Assembly: GCF_002209565.1 (NCBI RefSeq)
Contig: NZ_NJIH01000003.1
Coordinates: 124,001 to 188,000 of the forward strand
Length of the DNA: 64,000 nt
Source of the DNA: Candidimonas nitroreducens
GTDB taxonomy: Bacteria; Pseudomonadota; Gammaproteobacteria; Burkholderiales; Burkholderiaceae_B
Reading direction: 5' to 3'
Shown here: piece by piece, positions 10,268 through 19,033 of the stretch
How the letters are laid out: each line of letters begins with the position of its first letter
How positions within the stretch are numbered: the stretch's first letter is position 1
The notes under the pieces: model-generated
Told to the model about the DNA's origin: nothing
What the model saw: only the letters and a program-made list of their open reading frames with translations
Database searches by the model: none
Position numbers and translations under genes: made by a program

Positions 10268-10797
10268 GATTTTTCCTGTTCCAACTTAACTGCGCCGCCC
10301 GCCAACCATTTGGCTATAGCTACGCAACCAGTTTTGGTCCCGTCAGGCCCGGCCAAAAGCCGCGACCCTGGGTTGAAATCTTGCCATGTAGGTTTCCGGC
10401 CAGAGCGCCTCTATGTAAGCCTGCTTCCATTTCATAAAAGCAAGCCCGCAAAACGCCCCGCCAGTGCCGCCCGGCCCATAGCTTCTGCCAGGCAAGATAG
10501 CGATTCTAGCCTATTTGACAGCACATAGCAAGCGTGGCATGGGAAACCTGTGGCAGCCCGGCCCCGACATGGGGTCGCCGGATGGTGTACAGTTTCCGTT
10601 TATCCAGGCGCACCGGGCCGGAGCCTTGGCCCCCGCTGCCGGGGCGGCGGGCCGCCCGAGCGGCCGCGGCACTCCGGCGATGGGTGCCGGCGGTGGGCGG
10701 CAGCAGGGCCCGCCCCATGCCATGCGCGGCTTTCCTTTCCGATATCCGCCCTACCCGGGCTTCTCTTTTCATCGCAGTCAATCACAAGGACACCCAC
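10268..10797. other. Divergent intergenic region between rplN and the aldehyde dehydrogenase
   Basis: This 530-base stretch holds the rplN promoter and a leader of about 235 bases for rplN. Toward the aldehyde dehydrogenase there is a very GC-rich stretch (10610-10700). The dehydrogenase frame stays open upstream to 10534, but that part shows no family similarity. No further gene is visible. Confidence 0.6.
10503..10531 (-). promoter_or_regulatory. Sigma-70 promoter of the rplN-rplQ unit
   Basis: On the minus strand a -35 box TTGCTA (10526-10531) is followed after exactly 17 bases by a -10 box TAGAAT (10503-10508), five of six consensus bases. This is the best promoter match upstream of rplN. 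It explains how the spc and alpha genes are expressed after separation from the S10 genes. Confidence 0.7.
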
Positions 10798-12225
10798 ATG
10801 TACGAAACACTGGCCTTATATATAGACGGTGAATTCCTGGCCGGCGACGGGCGCAAGACCCAGCCGGTGACCAATCCATCCACGCTGGAAGTGCTCGGCC
10901 AGCTGCCCCACGCCACCACCGCCGACCTCGACCGGGCGCTGGCCGCTGCGCAGCGCGCCTTCGAGACCTGGCGCCACAGCTCGCCCATGCAGCGTTCCGA
11001 GATCCTGCGCAAGGTTGCCACGCTGACCCGCGAGCGCGCCCAGGAAATCGGCCGCAACATGACGCTGGATCAGGGCAAGCCCCTGGTCGAATCCGTGGGC
11101 GAAGTGATGGCCTGCTCCGACCACGCCGACTGGCACGCCGAAGAATGCCGCCGCATCTACGGCCGCGTCATTCCGCCGCGCAGCCCCGAGGTACGCCAGA
11201 TGGTGCTGCGCGAGCCCATCGGCGTGTGCGCCGCCTTCACTCCCTGGAATTTCCCCTACAACCAGGCGATCCGCAAGATCTGCGCCGCCGTCGGCGCCGG
11301 CTGCACCATCATCCTGAAGGGCCCGGAAGACTCGCCCAGCGCGGTGGTGGCCATTGCCCGCCTGTTCCACGACGCCGGCCTGCCTCCCGGGGTGCTGAAC
11401 ATCGTCTGGGGCGTGCCCGCCGAGGTTTCCGACTACCTGATCCGTTCGCCCATCGTGCGCAAGGTCTCGTTCACCGGCTCGGTGCCGGTGGGCAAGCACC
11501 TGGCGTCGCTGGCCGGCGCGCACATGAAGCGCGTCACCATGGAGCTGGGCGGCCACTCCCCCGTGCTGGTGTTCGCCGACGCCGACATCGACCGCGCCGC
11601 CAAGCAGCTGGCCCGCTTCAAGGTGCGCAACGCCGGCCAGGTGTGCGTCTCGCCTACGCGCTTTTACGTGCATGAAAAGGTCTACGACCGCTTCCTCGAC
11701 GGCTTCGTCAACACCCTCAAGGGCGTGAAGGTCGGCGACGGCCTCGACCCCGAAACCCAGATGGGCCCGCTGGCGCACGAGCGGCGCGTGCCCACCATGG
11801 CCAAGTTCGTCGAGAACGCCGTCGAGCGCGGCGGCAAGGTGCTGCTGGGCGGCGAGGCGCTGGAGCGCATCGGCCACTACTTCGCGCCCACGGTGGTCAC
11901 TGACCTGCCGGACGATTCCATGCTGATGACCGAAGAGCCTTTCGGCCCGATCGCGCCGATCGCCCGCTTCTCCGACACCGACGACGTGATCCGCAAGGCC
12001 AATTCCCTGCCCTTCGGCCTGTCTTCCTACGTGTTCACCACCTCGCTGCAGACCGCCACCAAGGTGGCCAATGGCATCGAGGCGGGCATGGTCAACATCA
12101 ACCACTTCGGCAGCGCCCTGCCCGAGACGCCCTTCGGCGGGGTCAAGGACAGCGGCATCGGCAGCGAAGGCGGCGCGGAAACCTTCGACGGCTACCTCGT
12201 CACCAAGTTCGTGACGCACGTCTGA
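10798..12225 (+). CDS. NAD(P)-dependent aldehyde dehydrogenase (succinate-semialdehyde dehydrogenase-like)
   Basis: 475 aa, ALDH superfamily, oxidising an aldehyde to the acid. The catalytic set is complete: N151 in FTPWNFP, K174 in LKGPE, E249 in TMELGGHSP and the nucleophile C283 in [12 protein letters not shown]. The ATG at 10798 is chosen because AAGGA stands 8 bases before it and homology begins here. The closest subfamily by eye is GabD/AldA-like semialdehyde dehydrogenases; the substrate is not determined. It is transcribed alone, divergently from rplN, and followed by a 12-bp palindrome. Confidence 0.88.
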   Translation: MYETLALYIDGEFLAGDGRKTQPVTNPSTLEVLGQLPHATTADLDRALAAAQRAFETWRHSSPMQRSEILRKVATLTRERAQEIGRNMTLDQGKPLVESVGEVMACSDHADWHAEECRRIYGRVIPPRSPEVRQMVLREPIGVCAAFTPWNFPYNQAIRKICAAVGAGCTIILKGPEDSPSAVVAIARLFHDAGLPPGVLNIVWGVPAEVSDYLIRSPIVRKVSFTGSVPVGKHLASLAGAHMKRVTMELGGHSPVLVFADADIDRAAKQLARFKVRNAGQVCVSPTRFYVHEKVYDRFLDGFVNTLKGVKVGDGLDPETQMGPLAHERRVPTMAKFVENAVERGGKVLLGGEALERIGHYFAPTVVTDLPDDSMLMTEEPFGPIAPIARFSDTDDVIRKANSLPFGLSSYVFTTSLQTATKVANGIEAGMVNINHFGSALPETPFGGVKDSGIGSEGGAETFDGYLVTKFVTHV

Positions 12226-12272
12226 CGCTGCGTCCGCCGTTCCCGCAGCGGACGTTCCGACACCCGGTGCCG

Positions 12273-12306
12273 CATGGGCCGGCCTCCGCCAGGGGGCCGG
12301 CCCATG
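12273..12306 (+). terminator. Terminator-like palindrome after the aldehyde dehydrogenase
   Basis: The perfect 12-bp arms CATGGGCCGGCC and GGCCGGCCCATG are separated by 10 bases. The T-rich stretch (TCTTTTTAT) begins about 10 bases after the stem, later than in a classic terminator. The position, 48 bases after the stop, favours transcript-end formation. Confidence 0.45.
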
Positions 12307-12390
12307 GCATTTCCAGGCGGGTCTTTTTATACGGATTCATAATCAAGATAACGGCGCCACCCGGCCCCGCCCGGCGGGGCGCGCGGCTTA

Positions 12391-12616
12391 TTCCATTTCC
12401 AAATCGATCGTGAACGCGAAAGCGAAGCGCAGACAGTACACCTAGTACGGCAAGCGAAGCTGACCACGAGCCAGAGCGCGAGCCCGCCCTTTGGGGCGGG
12501 GACGAGCGAGGCCTGGTTCATTTCGGCGCCGTAGGCGCCCCCGAATAGTGGCGGAGAGTCTCCGGCCGAGAGGCCGGAGACTCTTCACAAAGTGCACGGT
12601 TGATTTGGAAATGGAA
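12391..12616. mobile_element. 226-bp MITE-like element with 15-bp terminal inverted repeats
   Basis: The ends TTCCATTTCCAAATC (12391-12405) and its exact reverse complement (12602-12616) enclose 196 bases; with mismatches the repeats extend to about 25 bp. TTA flanks both ends (12388-12390 and 12617-12619), consistent with a 3-bp target duplication. The right TTA is the stop codon of the LysR gene. Inside are perfect hairpins: GAGTCTCCGGCC/GGCCGGAGACTC at 12554-12581, GGCGCC/GGCGCC near 12522-12540 and a CCCGCCC/GGGCGGG pair near 12484-12500. No transposase is encoded, so any movement would need one in trans. Confidence 0.6.
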
Positions 12617-13540
12617 TTACACCAGCATGCGCGCCGCCTCGCGGCGGGCGCATTCCATGAAGTCGCCTATCAATTCATCGCCCTGATCCTCGACGCGCCA
12701 CACCAGGTCGACCGAGCCCTGGTAATTGATGGGGAAGTCGCGCAGCGCCAATGCCTGCGCCTGCAGTCCCTGCACCCCCCAGGCCGTGGCGCGCGACATC
12801 GGCGCGATCAGGTCGGTGCCTTCCAGCAGCCTGGCGCTGGTATGAATGTAGGCAGACTCCACCAGGAAATTGGGCTTGCCCTGGTTCATGGCTTCCAGGG
12901 CCAGGTCGACCAGGCGCCGGAACGGGCTGCCCGGGGGCGGCACCACCCAGGGGTATTCCAGGGCCCGCTCCCATGGCGCATTCGGCTCGTGCGCCAGCGG
13001 GTGCGTACGGCACATCGCCAGGCATAGCGGCGTGTCGCACAGCTTCTCGCGGCCCACCTCGGGCGTCGGCTCTTCTTCCAGGCGCCCGATCAGCACGTCC
13101 AGCTCGCCCGAATGCAGGCGCGAACCGAGATGATCCACCGTGTCTTCGCTGACGTGTACGAACACCTCGGGGTGGCGCCCGTGGAATTCGCGCAGCGCAC
13201 CCGGCAGCAGGGCGATCGCGGCCATGGGCGAGACCCCGACCGCGATCTGGCGGCGCACCGGGCCTTTCATATATTGCACCACGGCGCGCGCACGATCCAG
13301 GCGCCCCACAATGGCGCGCGCCTGGCGCGCCAGCTCCAGCGCCAGCGGCAAGGGCTCCAGCCCGCGCGCGTGGCGCTCGAACAGCGGCGCCTCGAGGTGG
13401 GCTTCGAAGTCGCGCAGCCACTTCGACAGCGCCGGCTGGGTGATGTTGAGTTCCTGCGCCACTTGGCTGACATTGCGCTGCTCGCACAAGCGCACCAGCA
13501 TCTGCAGGTTCCTGAGCCTGATTTTGTAGCTCCAGTCCAT
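12617..13540 (-). CDS. LysR-type transcriptional regulator (sulfatase-linked)
   Basis: 307 aa. An N-terminal winged HTH (residues about 8-66, NVSQVAQELNITQPALSKWL) is followed by a LysR substrate-binding domain. The start MDWSYKIRLRNLQML matches its paralogue at 16619-17542, which has exactly the same length. It is divergent from the sulfatase gene, with a 361-base spacer, so it probably controls the sulfatase and Bug receptor. The inducer is unknown. The stop codon coincides with the edge of the 226-bp repeat element. Confidence 0.88.
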   Translation of the reverse strand: MDWSYKIRLRNLQMLVRLCEQRNVSQVAQELNITQPALSKWLRDFEAHLEAPLFERHARGLEPLPLALELARQARAIVGRLDRARAVVQYMKGPVRRQIAVGVSPMAAIALLPGALREFHGRHPEVFVHVSEDTVDHLGSRLHSGELDVLIGRLEEEPTPEVGREKLCDTPLCLAMCRTHPLAHEPNAPWERALEYPWVVPPPGSPFRRLVDLALEAMNQGKPNFLVESAYIHTSARLLEGTDLIAPMSRATAWGVQGLQAQALALRDFPINYQGSVDLVWRVEDQGDELIGDFMECARREAARMLV

Positions 13541-13901
13541 GCGCGTCTCCTGATCGGCCGAATCGCCGTCGCGGGCCGGCCCCGGGCCAGGGCCTGTTCA
13601 CACTAAAAGGAGCCCCCTCTTTTAATGTGAAAGAAGCCTCTTTCATCCTTGGGGGCGGCGGTGCTCGCCATGACCGTTAGTGTGAACAGGCCCTAACCCC
13701 TATGGGGACGGCCGTTGCCATAACCAAATTACATGCTTCGAGAATTTATTTTCATTATTCATTTATACATTACTTGCCGATAATGGGTGCGTCCCACTGC
13801 ACGCTGCAGGCTGCTGGTGCCGTATCCCGGCCCATTGCGTTGCGGCCCGCCGAACAGGCGGGCGCCAGGCCCGCCAGCCTCCGAAGGAGTCAGCCACCGC
13901 C
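13541..13901. other. Divergent spacer between LysR regulator and sulfatase
   Basis: The 361 bases hold the 106-bp palindromic repeat (13589-13694, listed separately) and then an AT-rich stretch (about 13725-13785) that contrasts with the surrounding DNA. The AT-rich part is the likely position of the sulfatase promoter and LysR binding site. I could not fix a convincing -35/-10 pair. No gene is visible. Confidence 0.5.
13589..13694. repeat. 106-bp palindromic repeat element with perfect 18-bp inverted ends
   Basis: The ends AGGGCCTGTTCACACTAA (13589-13606) and its exact reverse complement (13677-13694) are separated by 70 bases, which contain further partial inverted repeats. The same 18-base end recurs at 22124-22141. 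No protein is encoded. The form suggests a non-autonomous element or remnant of an insertion sequence; I do not recognise the parent. Confidence 0.65.
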
Positions 13902-15485
13902 ATGAAGCGACCCAATTTCCTGCTGTTCATCACCGACCAGCACAAAGCCGACCACCTGGGGGCTTACGGCAACCCCGTCCTGCGCACTCCCAACCTGGAC
14001 GCCCTGGCGGCGCGCGGCTGGAAGGGCGAGAATTTCAACGTGGCCACCCCCATCTGCATGCCCAATCGCTCGTCGCTCATGACCGGCCGCATGCCCTCGG
14101 TGCACGGCGCGCGTCACAACGGCATCCCGCTTTCGCTGCAGGCCACGACCTTCGTCGAGAAGCTGCGCGAGCACGGCTACCGCACCGCGCTGGTGGGCAA
14201 GGCGCATCTGCAGAACATGACGGGCAAGGCGGCAAAATGGCCCCGCCCCCAAGACCCCAAGACCGAAGGCGAGGCGCGCCATCCGCAGGACGGCAACTAC
14301 GACCAGGAATGGGCGCCCTTCTGGCGCAACGACCCGAACCACGACGTGCAAACCCCGTTCTACGGCTACTCGCGCGTGGCGCTGACGGTCGACCACGGCG
14401 ACTTGGCCCAGGGCCACTATTGGCGCTGGCTCGAGGAAAACCACCCCGAGGCGGCGCGCGCAGCCGGCCCCGAGCAGGCCATCCCGACCCCTGAATACGA
14501 GCTGAGCCGCTTCCACCAGGCCTGGCGCAGCCGGGTGCCGGAAGAACTTTCCACCAACGGCTATATCGGCATGAAGACGCGCGAGCTGATCCGCGAATAC
14601 GCGCAGGGCGACCAGCCCTTCTTCATCCAGTGCTCGTTTCCCGACCCGCACCACCCCTTCACGCCCCACGGCAAGTACTGGGACATGTACAAGCCCGAAG
14701 ACGTCGACCTACCCGCGTCGTTCCACGCCAGCCGGGCGCACACGCCGCCGCCGCACGTGGCCTGGCTCTACCAGCAGCGCGAACAGGCCACGGCGGTGAA
14801 GAACACGCCCGCGCTGTTTTCCTGTACCGAGCGCGAGGCGCGCGAAGCCATCGCGCTGAACTACGGCTCGATCAGCCATATCGACCACGTCATCGGCGAA
14901 GTGACGGCCGAGCTGCGCAACCAGGGCCTGGCCGAGGACACGATAGTCATCTTCATGAGCGACCACGGCGACTACCTGGGCGACCACCAGCTGCTCTGGA
15001 AGGGCCCGATCCACTATCGCAGCCTGATACGCACCCCTTTCATCTGGATGGATCCGGCCAACCCGCAGGCGCGCCACAACCAGGACGCGCTGGCCTCGAC
15101 CATAGACGTCGCCGCCACCGTGCTGGAACGCAGCGGCATCCTGCCCTTCAACGGCATGCAGGGGCAGTCGCTGCTGCCGCTCATGGACAACCGCCGCCGC
15201 TCGCTGCGCGACCACCTGTTGATCGAAGAAGAAGGCCAGCGCGTCATGTTCGGCATGGACACCCGCGTGCGCATGCGCACGCTACTGGACGGCAGATACC
15301 GCCTGAGCCTGTACGACAAGGCCGACTTCGGCGAGCTCTACGACCTGCAGGAAGACCCGATGGAGCTCGTCAACCTGTGGGACGCGCCCGCGCACGCGGC
15401 GCGCAAGTCGGCCCTGCTGGAGGCGCTTGCCCTGACCATGCTCGACTATACCGACACCAGCCCCAACCCCACCGCGATCGCCTGA
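13902..15485 (+). CDS. Type I sulfatase (arylsulfatase / choline-sulfatase-like)
   Basis: 527 aa, alkaline-phosphatase superfamily. The sulfatase signature C-X-P-X-R is present as C52-M-P-N-R in PICMPNRSSLMTGR; C52 would be converted to formylglycine, the catalytic aldehyde. Metal-binding positions appear in FITDQHKADH (D12) and in the later block MSDHGDYLGDHQLLWKG. No signal peptide is visible, so it is probably cytoplasmic. It is followed after 56 bases by a Bug receptor, which suggests uptake and hydrolysis of a sulfate ester. A phosphonate monoester hydrolase activity is a possible alternative. Confidence 0.85.
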   Translation: MKRPNFLLFITDQHKADHLGAYGNPVLRTPNLDALAARGWKGENFNVATPICMPNRSSLMTGRMPSVHGARHNGIPLSLQATTFVEKLREHGYRTALVGKAHLQNMTGKAAKWPRPQDPKTEGEARHPQDGNYDQEWAPFWRNDPNHDVQTPFYGYSRVALTVDHGDLAQGHYWRWLEENHPEAARAAGPEQAIPTPEYELSRFHQAWRSRVPEELSTNGYIGMKTRELIREYAQGDQPFFIQCSFPDPHHPFTPHGKYWDMYKPEDVDLPASFHASRAHTPPPHVAWLYQQREQATAVKNTPALFSCTEREAREAIALNYGSISHIDHVIGEVTAELRNQGLAEDTIVIFMSDHGDYLGDHQLLWKGPIHYRSLIRTPFIWMDPANPQARHNQDALASTIDVAATVLERSGILPFNGMQGQSLLPLMDNRRRSLRDHLLIEEEGQRVMFGMDTRVRMRTLLDGRYRLSLYDKADFGELYDLQEDPMELVNLWDAPAHAARKSALLEALALTMLDYTDTSPNPTAIA

Positions 15486-15541
15486 TCCTCGCGGATACGG
15501 CGGCCCGGAAGGCCGCCACACCATTATCAAAGGAGACCACC

Positions 15542-16531
15542 ATGTTGAATCCATTGTTCAAGCGCCCCCTGGCCTGCGGACTCGGCGCGCTCACGCTGTG
15601 CCTGGGTGCCAGTGCGCAAGCCGCCTATCCCGAGCGCCCCATCACCCTGGTCGTCAACTTCAGCGCCGGCGGCCCGCTGGACATGACCGCGCGCATGCTG
15701 TCCGCCCTGGCCAGCAAGGAACTGCATCAGTCGGTGATCGTCGAAAACAAGCCCGGCGCATCGGGCACCATCGGCGGCGAATACGCGGCGCGCGCCAAGC
15801 CCGACGGCTACACGCTGCTGCTGACCGTCGACACCCTGGTCACGGTCAACCCCTTCGTCTACAAAAAAAATCACTTCGACGCGCGCAAGGCCCTGGATCC
15901 CATAGGCCTGTGCGGCACATTCAACATGGCGCTGGTCACGCGCAAAGGCCTGGGGCCCACCACCCTGAAGCAGTTCGTGGAATACGCCGGCAAGCACAAC
16001 GTCAGCTATGCGTCGGCCGGCGCAGCCTCGCCCGGGCACCTCACCACCGAAGCCTTCCGGCTTGCCGTCAAGTCCGACATGAAAATGACGCACGTGCCGT
16101 ACAAAGGCAACGCCCCCGCCGTCAATTCGCTGCTCGGCGGCCAGGTCGACAGCGGCTTCCTGTCCGTATCGAACATGGTGCCGCTGATCCACGCGCACAA
16201 GCTGGTAGGCGTGGCGGTGGCGAGCAAGACCCGCGACCCGCTGCTGCCCGACGTACCCACCATGGCCGAATCGGGCCTGCCGGGCCTGGAGGATTTCGAC
16301 ATGCCCTTCGGCTTCGCGCTGCTGGCTCCGAAAGGCACGCCCAAGGACATCATTACGCGCTGGAACGGCATCTTGAATAATTTCCTGCGCGACCCCTCCG
16401 CACTGGCCAAGCTCAAGAATCTGGACATCCAGCCCACGATCAGCACGCCCGAACAGGCCGCGCAGACGCTCGCCGCGACGGCTAAGAAATGGGAGGTCGT
16501 AATCGAAAAAGCCCACGTCACCGTGGACTGA
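15542..16531 (+). CDS. Bug/TctC-family periplasmic solute receptor
   Basis: 329 aa with a Sec signal peptide (residues 1-26, cut near AQAAYPERP). The family marks are the early PITLVVNFSAGGPLDMTAR block, the VIVENKPGASGTIGGEYAARAKPDGYTLL block and MTHVPYKG. Bug proteins bind carboxylates and related solutes in the periplasm. No TctA/TctB membrane partners lie nearby. The gene follows the sulfatase by 56 bases and is probably in one transcript with it, so the ligand may be a sulfated or desulfated compound. Confidence 0.9.
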   Translation: MLNPLFKRPLACGLGALTLCLGASAQAAYPERPITLVVNFSAGGPLDMTARMLSALASKELHQSVIVENKPGASGTIGGEYAARAKPDGYTLLLTVDTLVTVNPFVYKKNHFDARKALDPIGLCGTFNMALVTRKGLGPTTLKQFVEYAGKHNVSYASAGAASPGHLTTEAFRLAVKSDMKMTHVPYKGNAPAVNSLLGGQVDSGFLSVSNMVPLIHAHKLVGVAVASKTRDPLLPDVPTMAESGLPGLEDFDMPFGFALLAPKGTPKDIITRWNGILNNFLRDPSALAKLKNLDIQPTISTPEQAAQTLAATAKKWEVVIEKAHVTVD

Positions 16532-16559
16532 AGCGCCCGTATCGCCGCAGCAAGCCGCA

Positions 16560-16581
16560 GCGCGGGCCGAGCCGCCCGCGC
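16560..16581. terminator. Hairpin between convergent Bug receptor and LysR genes
   Basis: The 8-bp GC-rich arms GCGCGGGC (16560-16567) and GCCCGCGC (16574-16581) stand in the 87-base gap between the two convergent stops. No strong T-run follows in either direction, so a bidirectional terminator is likely but not certain. Confidence 0.4.
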
Positions 16582-16618
16582 CCTGTAAAACCGGCCCGCG
16601 GGCGCGCACCGGCCCTGC

Positions 16619-17542
16619 TCAGGCCTCGTAGTCGCGGGCGATGCGGCGTATGCAGGCCAGGCCGGCCTCGACCGCCTGCGGGTACAGCTCGTCCCTGCGC
16701 CAGTACATGGACACCGAGCCGAAGCCGGGGAACTCGACCGGCAGCGTGCGCAGCAGCTGCAGCCGTCCCAGCATCAGCGTCGCACGGCGCGAGGCGGTAC
16801 CTATCATGTCGCTGTTGTTCAGCATGGTGATGTTGGCCGTCACCGAATTGGATACCACATAATCGGGCGGCGGCTCCTGGCGCACCGCCACCAAGGCCTG
16901 ATCCATGGCATTGCGTATCGGGGTGCCGCGCGGCCACACCACCCAGCGGTACGAGCGCAGCTCGTCCCAGTCGAACGAACCGCGCTCGAACAAGGGGTGC
17001 CCGGCGCGCGCCACCAAGTCTATGGGCTCGACATACAGCACCTCGGCGCGCACGCTGGACTCGTCGTAGCGCTCGGTGACGCTGCGGCCCAGGACAATAT
17101 CCAGGTCACCCTGGCCAAGCTGATTCAGCAGCCGGTCTATGGTGCCCTCGACGAACTCGACACGCAGCTGCGGCATTTCGGCCAGCAGCGCCAGTACGGC
17201 CCGCGGCGCGGTTTCCGAGGCTGCCGCGCCCGAAGCGCCGATCACCAGCCTGCCCCCGCCGCCGTCGCGCAGCGCCTGCATGTCCGAGGCAGCGCGGTCG
17301 AGCTGCGCATCGATGCGCCGGGCGTGGGCCACCAGCGTCTCGCCGTGGGGTGTCAGACGCAGCCCCCGGGCATGCCGCTCGAACAGCTGCAGACCTATGT
17401 CTTCCTCGAGATCTTTGAGCCACTTCGACAAGCCGGGCTGCGTGGTGTTCAGCAGCGCGGCCGAATGGCTCAGATTGCGCGTCTGCGCCAGGCTGAGAAT
17501 GATTTTCAGGTTGCGCAGGCGTATGCGGTGAGTCCAGTCCAT
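16619..17542 (-). CDS. LysR-type transcriptional regulator (gentisate-dioxygenase-linked)
   Basis: 307 aa from the ATG at 17542 (MDWTHRIRLRNLKII). That start is preferred over an upstream in-frame ATG because it matches the paralogue at 12617-13540 in sequence and in exact length. The HTH region contains NLSHSAALLNTTQPGLSKWL, and the substrate-binding domain follows. It is divergent from the gentisate-dioxygenase-like gene with a 209-base AT-rich spacer, the classic layout for a LysR activator and its target. Confidence 0.88.
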   Translation of the reverse strand: MDWTHRIRLRNLKIILSLAQTRNLSHSAALLNTTQPGLSKWLKDLEEDIGLQLFERHARGLRLTPHGETLVAHARRIDAQLDRAASDMQALRDGGGGRLVIGASGAAASETAPRAVLALLAEMPQLRVEFVEGTIDRLLNQLGQGDLDIVLGRSVTERYDESSVRAEVLYVEPIDLVARAGHPLFERGSFDWDELRSYRWVVWPRGTPIRNAMDQALVAVRQEPPPDYVVSNSVTANITMLNNSDMIGTASRRATLMLGRLQLLRTLPVEFPGFGSVSMYWRRDELYPQAVEAGLACIRRIARDYEA

Positions 17543-17674
17543 GGGATGCCATAGCGTTGAAAGGCCCGGGACAGGCCAATGCGGAAAGCATTTCATCATA
17601 TTGTGCGCGCGGCACGTATGGGATCGGCCATTTTGCCGCCCTCTATCTGGTATCGGGCTGCGGTTCCTTATATA

Positions 17675-17706
17675 ATTATCGAAAATTATTATTTTTTTAT
17701 AAAAAA
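17675..17706. promoter_or_regulatory. Candidate LysR operator upstream of the gentisate-dioxygenase-like gene
   Basis: The 13-base motif ATTATCGAAAATT (17675-17687) is followed by an AT-rich palindromic run centred on TTTTTATAAAAA near 17700. The same 13-base motif occurs in inverse orientation at 39513-39525 upstream of the livK-like gene, also followed by a TTTTATAAAA palindrome. It lies within the divergent LysR/cupin spacer, 65 bases before the cupin start. Confidence 0.5.
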
Positions 17707-17751
17707 CTGCACGACACCCAATCCATATACCCAAAAATACGCGAGGCCACC

Positions 17752-18873
17752 ATGAGTCGAGCCGCCAGAGCCAATTACCGCGAAGACGTCGCCGGACGCG
17801 CCAATGTCGAAGACACCCCCGAACTGCTGGCGTATTACGACGAGCTCGAAAACCTGCAGACCGGCGCGCTATGGACGGTCGCCAACAAGATCGAGCCCTG
17901 GCAGCCGCAGTCCAGCTCGGTGCCCGTGCTATGGCGCTACCAGGATCTGCGCGCCCACGTGCTGCGCTCGGCGGATCTGGTGTCGCCCGAGAAGGCTGGG
18001 CGCCGCGTCATCTACCTGAACAACCCGGGCCGCAAAGACGTCGCCGCCGCCGTCGGCTGGCTGTACTCGGGCCTGCAGACCATGCGCCCCGGCGAGCTGG
18101 CCTCGGCGCATGCCCATTCGGCCAGCGCGCTGCGCTTCATCATGGAAGGCCAGGGCGCCTACACCATCGTCGACGGCCACAAGATGACCTTGGGCGCCAA
18201 CGACTTCGTGCTTACTCCCAACGGCACCTGGCACGAGCACGGCGTCAGCGCCGAAGGCACCCCCTGCATCTGGCAGGACGGGCTGGACATCCCGCTGATG
18301 AACGCACTAGAGGCCAATTTCTACGTGGTTCATCCCGACCTGCAGCAGGCCGTCACCCACCCGGTGGACGACAGCCCGGCGGCCTGGGGCGCAACCGCGC
18401 TGCACCCGGTCGGCCACAAGTGGGACAAGGGCTATTCGCCGCTGCTCAAGTACCAATGGGAACCCACCTACGAGGCCCTGTCGCGCTACGCGCGGGTCAC
18501 CGACGGCTCGCCCTACGACGGCGTCATCATGGACTACGTCAACCCGCTGACCGGCGGCCCGGTCATGCAGACCATAGGCGCCAGCATGCAGATGCTGCGC
18601 CCTGGCGAACACACCAAGGCGCACCGCCATACCGGCAGCTACATCTACCAGGTGGCCAAGGGCCGGGGCTGGTCCGTCATCAACGGCCAGCGCTTCGACT
18701 GGCGCGAACGCGACATCTTCTGCGTGCCTTCCTGGATGTTCCACGAGCACGCCAACGCCAGCGCCGGCGAAGACGCCTGCCTGTTCTGCTTCAACGACCT
18801 GCCGGTCATGAAGGCCCTGGGCCTGTACCGCGAGCAGGCGCTGGCCGAAAACGGCGGACACCAGGCGGCCTGA
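17752..18873 (+). CDS. Gentisate 1,2-dioxygenase-like cupin protein
   Basis: 373 aa with two cupin domains (residues about 100-175 and 275-350). The first contains the metal-binding block ASAHAHSASALRFIMEGQG; the second has EHTKAHRHTGSYIYQVAKG. This bicupin layout and length fit gentisate 1,2-dioxygenase, which uses Fe(II) to open gentisate to maleylpyruvate. 1-Hydroxy-2-naphthoate or salicylate dioxygenases share the fold and cannot be excluded. The downstream steps (isomerase, fumarylpyruvate hydrolase) lie at 43.8-45.1 kb in the same insert. The ATG at 17752 is chosen because homology begins there. Confidence 0.82.
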   Translation: MSRAARANYREDVAGRANVEDTPELLAYYDELENLQTGALWTVANKIEPWQPQSSSVPVLWRYQDLRAHVLRSADLVSPEKAGRRVIYLNNPGRKDVAAAVGWLYSGLQTMRPGELASAHAHSASALRFIMEGQGAYTIVDGHKMTLGANDFVLTPNGTWHEHGVSAEGTPCIWQDGLDIPLMNALEANFYVVHPDLQQAVTHPVDDSPAAWGATALHPVGHKWDKGYSPLLKYQWEPTYEALSRYARVTDGSPYDGVIMDYVNPLTGGPVMQTIGASMQMLRPGEHTKAHRHTGSYIYQVAKGRGWSVINGQRFDWRERDIFCVPSWMFHEHANASAGEDACLFCFNDLPVMKALGLYREQALAENGGHQAA

Positions 18874-19033
18874 ACACCTGGCCGGCGCGGCCCGGGGCCG
18901 CGGCCTCAAGCCGCAATGGCCGCGCCATCGGCCGCCGCAATACGCCCGCCACCGTCCCCGTGCCCCACGATCTTTCACCAGTCCGGCCTTGCCGCGCAGC
19001 GCGCAAGGCGCACTCAACAACAGGAAACCATTC

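Noticed and set aside
10534-10797. In-frame N-terminal extension of the aldehyde dehydrogenase
   Set aside because: The 88 extra residues are Arg/Ala/Pro-rich without ALDH similarity, overlap the rplN promoter region, and a good ribosome binding site precedes the ATG at 10798.
12327-12521. Open minus-strand frame of 64 codons overlapping the 226-bp repeat
   Set aside because: It starts inside the repeat element, runs through hairpins and has no recognisable domain or ribosome binding site; it looks like a chance frame in repetitive DNA.
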